Positions 16,154-23,760 of a DNA stretch of 64,000 bases are shown piece by piece. The notes under the pieces are model-generated. The model saw only the letters and a program-made list of their open reading frames with translations. It was not told where the DNA came from and did no database searches. Every line of letters begins with the position of its first letter. Within the stretch, counting starts at the first letter, position 1. A program made the translations under genes and the position numbers. The DNA is from Acidimicrobiaceae bacterium (lineage in GTDB: Bacteria; Actinomycetota; Acidimicrobiia; Acidimicrobiales; Ilumatobacteraceae), in the NCBI GenBank assembly GCA_020637235.1, contig JACJWG010000008.1, forward strand, positions 1-64,000. The letters run 5' to 3'.

Positions 16154-18271
16154 TCAGCCGGTGGACACGAGCGGCCGCACGTCGACGGGGATACCGGTCA
16201 TGTGTGCTTGGCTCGACAGCGGTTCGAAGCTGCCCTCACCGATCGGCAACAGCGCGTTGGGGTTGGCGCCGGGGTGCTCGTGGGCGACGCGCAGCCGCGG
16301 GCTCGCGGTGTGCCCCCAGCCGTGCACCATCGACACCACACCCGCCATCAGCGCGTCGTCGACCTCGACGGTCGTGGTCACCTCACCGTGGTCGCTCGTG
16401 ACCACGACCTCGTCACCGTCGCTGAGGCCGAGGCGGTCGGCGTCGTCCGGGTGGAGGCCGAGCGGGTTGCTGGTACGACCGCGCCGCTTCATCCGCTCGA
16501 GGTTCGCGAACCACGTGTTGTGCATCCAGGCGTCGCGACGGTGGATCAGGCGCAACCGACCGTCGCCGAGCTGGGCCCGGGTCTCGTCCCAGAGCGCCGT
16601 GCAGCGCTCGAGCGCCGCAGCGAACCCGGGCGGGCAACAGTCGACGAGGCCGTCGACGGTGTGCACCTGTTGGTCGAAGAACCTGCCGGGCTCGGGCGCC
16701 GGCAGCACCCGTGCCTGCCCGTCGGCCTGCAGGTCGGCGAGGTCGAGGCCGGAGCCCTTCGCGAGCATGTGCCGCCACTTGGCCCACGGATCGGGCGACT
16801 CGTCGTCGAGGAGCGAGGGCGCACCCAACTCCTGCAGCACACGATGCGCGATCCACCACTCGGGCTTGCGGTCGGCTGCCGGTTCGACCACGGCCGGGGT
16901 GTACTGCGCGAACGGGACCGCGCTGGTGCCGATGTTGACGATGTTGAGGTCGTCACGCTCGTACATGTCGGTGCTCGGCAGCACCACGTGGGCGAGTTCG
17001 GCGGTCGCGCTCGGGTAGATGTCGATCACGACGAGCAACTCGAGCTGCTCGAAGGCCTTGCGCAACCGCTGCTGGCCGGCGATCGACAGCAGCGGGTTGC
17101 CGGCCACCACGATCATCGCCCGGATCGGCTCGTCGCTGTCGAGGATCGCGTGCGACATCAGCGTGCCCGGCAACGAGCCGCGGCGGAGCCGTCCGAACTC
17201 GGTGTCGACGAAGCCCTGCTCGAGGCTGCCCTGACCCGAGCGCGCGTTGGGGTAGAAGCCGTCGCTCTTCAGGTTGCCGCCCTCCACGTCGAGGCGCCCC
17301 GTCACGAACGACAGCATGTGCACGAGCCAGTACGCCAGGGTGCCCTGGCGGCCCATGTTGATCCCGGTCGACGCGTGCACCGAGGCGCGAGGCGTGTCGA
17401 CCCAGGCGCGGGCGAGCTCGCGCACGGTGTCGGCGGGGACGCCGGTGACCGCCTCGGTGGCGTCGGGGGAGTAGGGGGCGATGAACCGGCGCAGGCCGTC
17501 GAGGTGGCGGCCGTGGCGAGCGACGAGCTCGTCGCGGAACCCGCCGAGCCGGTCGATCTCGTGCAGGAGGGCGGCGAGGAACCACACGTCGGTGTCGGGA
17601 CGGATGAGCACCGTGTCGCCGATGCCCTGCTCGGGCGTCTCGATCCGGCGCGGGTTGACGAACACGAAGCGGGCGCCACGACCGGCGGCTCGGCGCATCG
17701 AGCCGAGCACGTTGGGGATCGAGTAGAAGCTCGCCTGTGACGCCCGCGGGTTCTCGCCGATGACGAGGCACAGGTCGGTGTGGTCGAGGTCGGGGATCGG
17801 GTGCACGTTCGACGACCCGAACACGGCCTCGCTGGCGACGAACTTGTTCGCACAGTCCTGCGTGCCCGACGAGAAGCTGCGCCGCACGCCGAGGGCGCGC
17901 AACATCTGCCCGACGTGCAGCGATCCGAGTGCGTTGAACGCCATCGGGTTGCCGATGTACGCCGCCGTCGAGTTGGGGCCGTGCGTGTCCACGACGGCGC
18001 GCCACCGACGTGCCACCTCCGCCATCGCCTCGTCCCAGCCCGTGTCGCGCCAGGTGCCGTCGGCCGAGCGCAGCTGGGGGTGGTCGAGCCGGTCGGGGTC
18101 GTGGTGCAGGTCGACGGCGGCCAGCCCCTTGTGGCACGAGAACCCCTTGGTCACCGGATGGGCCCGGTCGGGCGAGAGCTTCGTCAACCGCCCGTCCTCG
18201 ACGCGAGCGACGAGTCCGCACGACGGCTCGCAGATCCGACAGAAGGTGCTGATCTCGCGCGTGGTCCCCAT
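16154..18271 (-). CDS. Molybdopterin-dependent oxidoreductase with N-terminal 4Fe-4S cluster
   Basis: A 705-residue enzyme of the DMSO-reductase/formate-dehydrogenase superfamily. The N-terminal cluster motif is C11-x2-C14-x3-C18-x27-C46. It is followed by the pterin-binding domains (N-P-R-A-S-Q-A-S-F-Y, G-I-N-M-G-R-Q-G, I-V-V-A-G-N-P-L-L-S) and the C-terminal molydopterin-dinucleotide barrel (S-N-P-L-G-L-H-P-D-D-A-D-R-L-G-L-S-D-G-D-E-V). No Tat signal is present, so it is probably cytoplasmic. No electron-transfer partner subunit lies beside it. The metal ligand may be the Cys in S-S-G-T-Q-D-C-A-N-K-F near 140 but I cannot prove it. Substrate unknown. Well separated from neighbours; converges on the PhnD-like gene. 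Confidence 0.88.
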   Translation of the reverse strand: MGTTREISTFCRICEPSCGLVARVEDGRLTKLSPDRAHPVTKGFSCHKGLAAVDLHHDPDRLDHPQLRSADGTWRDTGWDEAMAEVARRWRAVVDTHGPNSTAAYIGNPMAFNALGSLHVGQMLRALGVRRSFSSGTQDCANKFVASEAVFGSSNVHPIPDLDHTDLCLVIGENPRASQASFYSIPNVLGSMRRAAGRGARFVFVNPRRIETPEQGIGDTVLIRPDTDVWFLAALLHEIDRLGGFRDELVARHGRHLDGLRRFIAPYSPDATEAVTGVPADTVRELARAWVDTPRASVHASTGINMGRQGTLAYWLVHMLSFVTGRLDVEGGNLKSDGFYPNARSGQGSLEQGFVDTEFGRLRRGSLPGTLMSHAILDSDEPIRAMIVVAGNPLLSIAGQQRLRKAFEQLELLVVIDIYPSATAELAHVVLPSTDMYERDDLNIVNIGTSAVPFAQYTPAVVEPAADRKPEWWIAHRVLQELGAPSLLDDESPDPWAKWRHMLAKGSGLDLADLQADGQARVLPAPEPGRFFDQQVHTVDGLVDCCPPGFAAALERCTALWDETRAQLGDGRLRLIHRRDAWMHNTWFANLERMKRRGRTSNPLGLHPDDADRLGLSDGDEVVVTSDHGEVTTTVEVDDALMAGVVSMVHGWGHTASPRLRVAHEHPGANPNALLPIGEGSFEPLSSQAHMTGIPVDVRPLVSTG

Positions 18272-18293
18272 GTCGCGAGACTACGAGACGGGT

Positions 18294-18992
18294 TCAGCCG
18301 AGCAGGAGGTCGAGCACGCGATCGACATCGCTCAGATCGGCGAGCGCGTGATCGGCGCCCAGCGCCTCGAGCGCCGGCAGGTCGAACGTGCCGGTGGCGA
18401 CGAGCAGACACCGGCACCCCGCGCCACGGGCACACGCCAGGTCGCGGGGCGTGTCGCCGATGACCCACACCGTCGACGGATCGACGTCGCGGCCGATGTG
18501 CACACCGAGACGCCCGAGCGCGAGGCGGACGAGTTCGGTGCGGTCGTGGTGGTCGGAGCCGTAGCCGCCGTGGTCGAGCAGGAGGTGGTGGTCGAACCCG
18601 GCGGCGGCCAGCTTGCGACGTGCGACGAACTCGATGTTGCCCGTGACCACCGACTGCACGGCCTGCGAGCCGCAGCGATCGAGGATCGTGGCCACCCCGG
18701 GGAGGGTGACGATCGCCTCGCGGAGCTCGTCGGCGAGCTCGTCGTACGTGCGCTCCACTTCGGCGAGCAGCTTCGCCACGTAGGTGTCGTCGTCGATGCC
18801 GATGGCGACCAGCAGGTCGCGAGCGATGAGGGGATCGGTCTTGCCGCCGAAGTCGTAGCGCACCCGAGCGATCGGCGAGCCGGTGATCGCCTCGAGCGCC
18901 CGTGCGAACGCGCGCACCCCGACACCCGGGGTCCGCATCAACGTGCCGTCGATGTCCCACAGCAGCACGGGTGCCCCATCGCCGACGCTCAT
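18294..18992 (-). CDS. HAD-superfamily hydrolase
   Basis: A 232-residue phosphatase-like protein. HAD motif I W-D-I-D-G-T-L with nucleophile Asp13 and acid/base Asp15, motif II V-V-T-G-N, a Lys in A-R-R-K-L-A-A-A-G-F, and motif IV V-I-G-D-T-P-R-D near 178. The helical cap is between motifs I and II (C1 type), as in phosphoglycolate phosphatase-like members. Substrate not predictable. Start supported by TACCCT 7 nt upstream. It lies 22 bp downstream of the molybdopterin gene's start region but each has room for its own promoter. Confidence 0.88.
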   Translation of the reverse strand: MSVGDGAPVLLWDIDGTLMRTPGVGVRAFARALEAITGSPIARVRYDFGGKTDPLIARDLLVAIGIDDDTYVAKLLAEVERTYDELADELREAIVTLPGVATILDRCGSQAVQSVVTGNIEFVARRKLAAAGFDHHLLLDHGGYGSDHHDRTELVRLALGRLGVHIGRDVDPSTVWVIGDTPRDLACARGAGCRCLLVATGTFDLPALEALGADHALADLSDVDRVLDLLLG

Positions 18993-18999
18993 CGACCCG

Positions 19000-19005
19000 A
19001 GGGTA
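19000..19005 (-). promoter_or_regulatory. Candidate -10 element of the HAD hydrolase gene
   Basis: TACCCT, 7 nt before the ATG at 18992. Confidence 0.4.
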
Positions 19006-19025
19006 CCGCGCCGACCGAGCGGCCC

Positions 19026-19068
19026 TTCGTGAGCCGGATGCGCAGCCGGTGCGCATCCGGCTCACGAA
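19026..19068. repeat. Palindromic repeat element, locus 1, copy 1
   Basis: Perfect 19-bp inverted repeat (19026-19044 and 19050-19068; arm TTCGTGAGCCGGATGCGCA) around the 5-nt loop GCCGG. It lies between divergent genes (HAD hydrolase and DEAD-box helicase), so it is not simply a terminator. Related hairpins follow at 19080 and at 50.7 kb. Confidence 0.9.
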
Positions 19069-19079
19069 CACGCGTCGTC

Positions 19080-19118
19080 CGTGAGCGGCATGCGCAGCCG
19101 GTGCGCATCCGGCTCACG
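19080..19118. repeat. Palindromic repeat element, locus 1, copy 2
   Basis: 17-bp arms with two mismatched pairs (19080-19096 and 19102-19118) around the same loop GCCGG as copy 1. The left arm carries the variant GTGAGCGGCATGCGCA. With copy 1 it forms a paired element of about 95 bp. Confidence 0.88.
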
Positions 19119-19122
19119 AAGG

Positions 19123-19307
19123 ACGGGATCGACCGGTTCGGCACGTCGCGGCGGTAGGGTCGTCGTCGGCGGTGCGGCACGAAACGGTGCTCGCCGCGGT
19201 CGAATGCAGCGCACGACAGCGCCAGGTGCCCTCACGAGGGCGAGTCGCCCGGAGGGCGGCGGCCGAGCATCGCGGCCCCCGACTCCTCTGGAAGGACCCC
19301 CCATCCC
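19123..19307 (+). other. Untranslated leader region of the DEAD-box helicase gene
   Basis: No gene seen in these 185 bp. A TAGGGT hexamer at about 19155-19160 could give a leader of about 140 nt, with two small GC hairpins (GCCCT-CACG-AGGGC and GCCC-GGAG-GGC) near 19228-19260 and a GGAAGGA ribosome-binding-like stretch about 10 nt before the ATG. A long leader fits the common cold-shock or autoregulatory control of such helicases, but no known RNA family is recognised. Confidence 0.35.
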
Positions 19308-20855
19308 ATGACCACCTCCCCTCGCGCCGCCGGCGCGCCCTCGCATCGACGTCGTCGTCGCCGTCCCGACACCAACCGTCCGGATGCCAACCGTGCGCAC
19401 CACACCACGACGCACGTGGCGGCCGCCCGCCCCCACACCGTCGCCGACCGCTCGCCCGCTCGCGGCGATGACTTCGTCTCGCTCGGCGTGCCGGCCTCGG
19501 TGGTGGAGGTCCTCGCCCGGCGCGGTGTCACGGCACCCTTCCCCATCCAGACCGCCACGCTGCCCGACTCGCTCGCCGGCCGAGACGTGCTCGGTCGCGG
19601 CCGGACCGGCAGCGGCAAGACCCTCGCGTTCGCCCTGCCGACCGTGCTGCGCCTCGCCGCGTCGCCCAGCCGTCGCCAGCCCGGCCGGCCGCGGGCACTG
19701 GTGCTCGTCCCCACCCGCGAGCTCGCGAACCAGGTGCTCGAGACCCTCCGGCCGATTGCCGATGCGCTCGGTCTGCGCACCACCACCGTCTACGGCGGTG
19801 TGGGGCAGCAACCACAGGTGCGGGCGCTGCAGGCCGGTGTCGACGTCGTCATCGCCTGCCCCGGTCGCCTCGACGATCTCATCGGCCAGCGGCACTGCTC
19901 GCTCGGGTCGGTGGAGATCACGGTGCTCGACGAGGCCGACCACATGGCCGACCTCGGATTCCTGCCGGTGGTGCGCCGACTGCTCGACGCCACACCGCCG
20001 ACCGGCCAGCGGCTGCTGTTCTCCGCCACGCTCGACCGTGGTGTCGACGTGCTCGTGCAGCGCTACCTCAGCGAGCCCGTCACGCACTCGGTCGATCCCG
20101 AGGTCGCACCGGTCGCCTCGATGACCCACCACGTGTTCGCCGTCGCCCTGGCCGACAAGCCGGCCGTCGTGCACGAGCTGGCCGGCGGACGTGAACGTTC
20201 GTTGTTGTTCACCCGCACCCGTCACGGCGCGAAGAAGCTCGCGAAGCAGCTCACCGCCGCGGGCATCCCCGCCGTCGAACTGCACGGCGACCTGTCGCAG
20301 AGCGCCCGTGAACGCAACCTCGAGGCGTTCACGAACGGGAGCACCCGGGTGCTCGTCGCCACCGACATCGCTGCCCGTGGCATCCACGTCGACGAGGTCG
20401 CCCTCGTCGTCCACGTCGATCCGCCGGCGGAGCACAAGGCCTACCTGCACCGCTCCGGCCGCACCGCCCGTGCCGGTGCGTCGGGGGTCGCCGTCACGCT
20501 GATGACGCCCCAACAGACCGGCGACGTCCGGGCGCTCGCGAAGGCTGCGTCGATCGAGCCGGTCATCACCCGCGTGGCTCCCGGGCACGTTGCGATCACC
20601 TCGCTGGTCGGCGAGCCCGCACCTCGCCGGCACGTCCGCGTCGCGTCGCCGGCACCGGCTCCCGCGCCCCAGCGCGCTGCACGACGCACCGACGGCCGCA
20701 CCGACGGCCGCACCGACGACCGCGACAGCGCCCGTCCGAGTGGTGGACGCGGCCGTCGCCAGGCCGGCCGCAGCAGCGGTCAGGGGCGCGTCAGCGCGCC
20801 TGCCAACGGCCGTCGGCCGTCGTCGTCAGGCGGCCGCTCGCGACGAGGCGCCTGA
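19308..20855 (+). CDS. DEAD-box ATP-dependent RNA helicase
   Basis: A 515-residue helicase that unwinds RNA duplexes in ribosome assembly or RNA decay. Q-motif region F-P-I-Q-T-A-T-L-P, motif I G-R-T-G-S-G-K-T, Ia P-T-R-E-L-A, II L-D-E-A-D, III F-S-A-T, and C-terminal motifs F-T-R-T, V-A-T-D-I-A-A-R-G-I and H-R-S-G-R-T-A-R-A-G are all present. Both ends are disordered: a basic N-terminus with five or six Arg in a row and an Arg/Gly/Ser-rich tail with T-D-G-R repeats, typical of RNA-binding tails. The last 65 bp of the gene overlap the opposite-strand MBL gene. Confidence 0.95.
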   Translation: MTTSPRAAGAPSHRRRRRRPDTNRPDANRAHHTTTHVAAARPHTVADRSPARGDDFVSLGVPASVVEVLARRGVTAPFPIQTATLPDSLAGRDVLGRGRTGSGKTLAFALPTVLRLAASPSRRQPGRPRALVLVPTRELANQVLETLRPIADALGLRTTTVYGGVGQQPQVRALQAGVDVVIACPGRLDDLIGQRHCSLGSVEITVLDEADHMADLGFLPVVRRLLDATPPTGQRLLFSATLDRGVDVLVQRYLSEPVTHSVDPEVAPVASMTHHVFAVALADKPAVVHELAGGRERSLLFTRTRHGAKKLAKQLTAAGIPAVELHGDLSQSARERNLEAFTNGSTRVLVATDIAARGIHVDEVALVVHVDPPAEHKAYLHRSGRTARAGASGVAVTLMTPQQTGDVRALAKAASIEPVITRVAPGHVAITSLVGEPAPRRHVRVASPAPAPAPQRAARRTDGRTDGRTDDRDSARPSGGRGRRQAGRSSGQGRVSAPANGRRPSSSGGRSRRGA

Positions 20856-21711
20856 GCGACATCTCCGCCGAGCGGCGCTCGACGGTGTCGACGAAGGGCA
20901 ACGTCACGTGGGGCCGGTACACGAACCGGTGGGTGACGAAGTCCTCCATCGACCGTGGCTCGTTGGCGAACGCCACCATCGCGTCCTCGCGGCGCGGGAT
21001 CGCCGAGGCGAACGCGTCGAGCGCCTCCACGAACGCGTCACGCCCGTCGATCACGCCCTTGTGGTGGAACGTGACGTACCAGCGGGCCTCGATCTCGCGC
21101 ACCCGCTGCAGCGACCGCTCGAAGTCGTCGAGGCTGCTGTAGGTGTCGCCGTACAACGGGCCGAACGCCGACAGGTCGATGTCGCCGGTCACCAGCACCC
21201 CGTCGGGTTCGATCAGCAACCCGCAGTGCCCGGCGGTGTGACCGGGGAGGTGCACGAAACGGATCGTCGCCCCGCCGAGGTCGAGTACGTCGCCGTCCAC
21301 GTGTCCGACCGCGTCGGGTCGGGCGACGTAGGTGAACTCGTCGATCAGGGTCTGGCGGAACGCGTCGGCTCGGTCGCCGGACATGCCGAACATGTCGAGC
21401 AGGCCGTCGATCGAGCGGATGCCGATCAGATCGTCCTCGTGCACGTGCACGATGGCGTCGGGGTAGAGGTGCACCCCGGCCACGTGGTCCTCGTGGGTGT
21501 GGGTGAGCACCACGTGATCCGCGCCGGGCACCTGCGCACGGACGCGCAGCGAGGTGGACGGGTCGATCACCGCGGTCGCATCAGCACCCACCACGAGCAC
21601 GCTGTTCCCGGCGGGATAGCGACCACCGTCGAGCCCCACGAGCACGGTGGTGTGCGGGCCGAGGACACGGTCCGGTGCGTGGTCGAGCGGCGACGGGTCG
21701 GACGTGGGCAT
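20791..21711 (-). CDS. MBL-fold metallo-hydrolase
   Basis: A 306-residue metallo-beta-lactamase-fold protein. The metal-binding signature T-H-T-H-E-D-H-V-A-G is at about 90-99, then H-L-P-G-H-T-A-G-H near 155, V-L-V-T-G-D-I-D-L-S-A-F-G-P near 175 and a final His in V-T-F-H-H-K-G. C-terminal helices (V-E-R-R-S-A-E-M-S-L-R-R-L-V-A-S-G-R-L) form a small winged-helix-like tail as in glyoxalase II/LACTB2-type relatives. Hydrolytic substrate unknown (thioester, lactone or nucleic acid). Its 3' end overlaps the helicase gene by 65 bp antiparallel. Confidence 0.88.
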   Translation of the reverse strand: MPTSDPSPLDHAPDRVLGPHTTVLVGLDGGRYPAGNSVLVVGADATAVIDPSTSLRVRAQVPGADHVVLTHTHEDHVAGVHLYPDAIVHVHEDDLIGIRSIDGLLDMFGMSGDRADAFRQTLIDEFTYVARPDAVGHVDGDVLDLGGATIRFVHLPGHTAGHCGLLIEPDGVLVTGDIDLSAFGPLYGDTYSSLDDFERSLQRVREIEARWYVTFHHKGVIDGRDAFVEALDAFASAIPRREDAMVAFANEPRSMEDFVTHRFVYRPHVTLPFVDTVERRSAEMSLRRLVASGRLTTTADGRWQAR

Positions 21712-21774
21712 CGAGGTAGCTTGGCCGATGCCGTCGTGAAGCGGCGAGACGGTCGGTCTCCGGCGAGCGGGGCG

Positions 21775-22911
21775 TCAGCGTGTGGGCGGCACGTCGCCGA
21801 AGCTGATGCCCATCTCGCGAGCCGTGCGCACCGTGTCGGAGTCGAGCGGCACCTTCTTCTGCCGTCCGCTCACCTGCGCGAGTGGCACGTGGGTCACCTC
21901 GTCGTTCGCGAGGCACACCATCACGCCGTCGTGCCCGGCCGCGAGGGCACGCACCGCTGCAGCACCGAAGCGCATCGCCAGGATGCGGTCGAACGAGGTG
22001 GGCGAGCCGCCGCGCAAGAGGTGGCCGAGCACCACCGTGCGCGCCTCCTTGCCGGTGAGCTCCTCGAGTTCGTCGGCCACCTTGTGCCCGATGCCGCCGA
22101 GGCGCTCCACCTGGCCGGCACCCGCCGCCTCGAGCGTGGTGTGACCGCCGCCCACGGGGGTGGCCCCCTCGGCGACGACCACGATCGAGAACTTCGAGCC
22201 GTTGTCGTGGCGATGGGCGATGGTGGCCGCCACGGGCGCCAGGTCGTAGGGCACCTCGGGGATCAAGATCGCGTGAGCACCCGACGCCACCCCTGCGTGC
22301 AGCGCGATCCATCCGGCGTACCGGCCCATCACCTCCACCACGATCACGCGACCGTGGGAGGTGGCCGTGCTGAACAGCCGGTCGATGCACTCGGTGGCGA
22401 AGCTCACCGCGCTGTCGAAGCCGAACGTCGACACGGTGGCCTCGAGGTCGTTGTCGATCGTCTTCGGCACCCCGACCACGTGGAGGCCGTGCTGGTGCAG
22501 GTGATGGGCGATGCCGAGCGAACCGTCGCCGCCGATGCTGATCAGCGCGTCGATGCCGCGCTCCGCGAACTTGTCGAGCAGTTCGGCCGTGCGGTCGATC
22601 TCGGTCCACGAGCCGTCGGGCTGTTGCACCGGGAAGCGGGTCGGGTTGCCGCGGTTGGTGGTGCCGAGGATCGTGCCTCCCTGATGCACGATGCTGCGGA
22701 CCCGCTCGCGGGAGAGTTCCATCACGCCACCATCGGCGTATTCCTGCGGGTAGAGCAGACCGTTGAAGCCGTCGCGGATCCCGACGACCTCCCAGCCACG
22801 ATCGTGCGCGGCGAGGCTGGCGGCTCGGATGACGGCGTTGAGGCCAGGGGCGTCGCCGCCACCGGTGCTGAGTGCGATGCGGCGGATGTTGGAAGCGGGC
22901 GGAGGGACCAC
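21775..22911 (-). CDS. pfkA: 6-phosphofructokinase
   Basis: A 378-residue PFK of the actinobacterial group III kind. Phosphorylates fructose 6-phosphate to the 1,6-bisphosphate, the committing step of glycolysis. Visible: S-T-G-G-G-D-A-P-G-L-N-A, I-G-G-D-G-S, P-K-T-I-D-N-D and M-G-R-Y-A-G-W-I-A. The residue equal to E. coli Gly104 is Gly (ATP type) while the one equal to Gly124 is Lys (typical of PPi enzymes); this mixture is known in streptomycete ATP-dependent enzymes, so ATP use is the likelier reading. GTG start with TAACAT 6 nt upstream. Divergent from the PhyH operon. Confidence 0.95.
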   Translation of the reverse strand: MVPPPASNIRRIALSTGGGDAPGLNAVIRAASLAAHDRGWEVVGIRDGFNGLLYPQEYADGGVMELSRERVRSIVHQGGTILGTTNRGNPTRFPVQQPDGSWTEIDRTAELLDKFAERGIDALISIGGDGSLGIAHHLHQHGLHVVGVPKTIDNDLEATVSTFGFDSAVSFATECIDRLFSTATSHGRVIVVEVMGRYAGWIALHAGVASGAHAILIPEVPYDLAPVAATIAHRHDNGSKFSIVVVAEGATPVGGGHTTLEAAGAGQVERLGGIGHKVADELEELTGKEARTVVLGHLLRGGSPTSFDRILAMRFGAAAVRALAAGHDGVMVCLANDEVTHVPLAQVSGRQKKVPLDSDTVRTAREMGISFGDVPPTR

Positions 22912-22917
22912 GTGGCG

Positions 22918-22923
22918 ATGTTA
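22918..22923 (-). promoter_or_regulatory. Candidate -10 element of pfkA
   Basis: TAACAT, 6 nt before the GTG at 22911. Confidence 0.45.
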
Positions 22924-22964
22924 CGTCGCGGTCACCTGGCCACGGACGGGACCTCCGACCTCAC

Positions 22965-22970
22965 TACGGT
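22965..22970 (+). promoter_or_regulatory. Candidate -10 element of the PhyH-flavoprotein operon
   Basis: TACGGT, 7 nt before the ATG at 22978; the divergent pfkA hexamer lies about 40 bp away. Confidence 0.45.
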
Positions 22971-22977
22971 GACGCAC

Positions 22978-23760
22978 ATGACGTTGCCCGCGGTGACGAA
23001 CGATCTCGAGCGAGCGGCCCACGATCTCGCCGAACACGGGCTGTGCCTCGTCGGTGGTGTCCTCGGAGCCGACGAGCTCGCCGAGGTGCGCCGGCGCCTG
23101 TACGCGGCGGCCGACGACGACCTGGCCTCGGGTGCTCGTCAGCCGTTCGTGATGGACGACCCCGCCGACCGGTCGAACGTGCGCGTCTGGAACCTGCTGA
23201 ACCGTGGGTGGTGCTTCGTCCGTCTGGCCGAGCACCCGGCGGCGCTGCACCTGCTGCGCGGGCTGCTCGGATGGCCCCTGCAGCTGTCCAACATCTCGGC
23301 CAACATCACCGGACCCGGAGGGGGACGGATGGTGATGCACGCCGATCAGCTCTACATGCCGCAGCCGTGGAGCGGCCCGCAGGGTGCCAACGTCGTGTGG
23401 ATGGCCGACGACTTCACAGCCGAGAACGGTGCGACGCGGGTGGTGCCGGGGAGCCACCGCCACCAACGCACGCCGGGGCCGGTCGACCAGACCGCGCCCA
23501 CGGTGCCGCTCGAGGCGCCGGCCGGCACGATGTGCGTGATGGACGGTCGAGTGTGGCACCACACCGGCGACAACGTCACCGCGTCGTCCACCCGGGGCGG
23601 CATCTTCGCGTGGTACACGATCCCGATCTACCGGACGCAGGAGAACTGGTTCTTGTCGCTCGATCCGCTGGTGGTGCAGCAGGCGTCGGACACGATGCTC
23701 GAGCTGCTCGGCTATCGCGCGCAGGGCCTCGGTCTGGTGAACGGGCGGTCGCCGCGATGA
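22978..23760 (+). CDS. Phytanoyl-CoA dioxygenase (PhyH) family protein
   Basis: A 260-residue Fe(II)/2-oxoglutarate-dependent oxygenase. The metal triad is visible as M-H-A-D-Q (His and Asp near 121-123) and the distal His in V-W-H-H-T-G-D-N near 193, with the 2-oxoglutarate-binding Arg in S-T-R-G-G-I-F. Hydroxylation of a small organic molecule or lipid is expected; the natural substrate is not readable. Start fixed by TACGGT at 7 nt; a long open frame upstream is spurious. Stop overlaps the next start (ATGA), so it is co-translated with a flavoprotein, which may act on the hydroxylated product. Confidence 0.88.
   Translation: MTLPAVTNDLERAAHDLAEHGLCLVGGVLGADELAEVRRRLYAAADDDLASGARQPFVMDDPADRSNVRVWNLLNRGWCFVRLAEHPAALHLLRGLLGWPLQLSNISANITGPGGGRMVMHADQLYMPQPWSGPQGANVVWMADDFTAENGATRVVPGSHRHQRTPGPVDQTAPTVPLEAPAGTMCVMDGRVWHHTGDNVTASSTRGGIFAWYTIPIYRTQENWFLSLDPLVVQQASDTMLELLGYRAQGLGLVNGRSPR

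Noticed and set aside
19026..19118. Rho-independent terminator at the 19-kb palindromes
   Set aside because: Both neighbours are transcribed away from this spot and no T tract follows either hairpin; a dispersed repeat explains it better.
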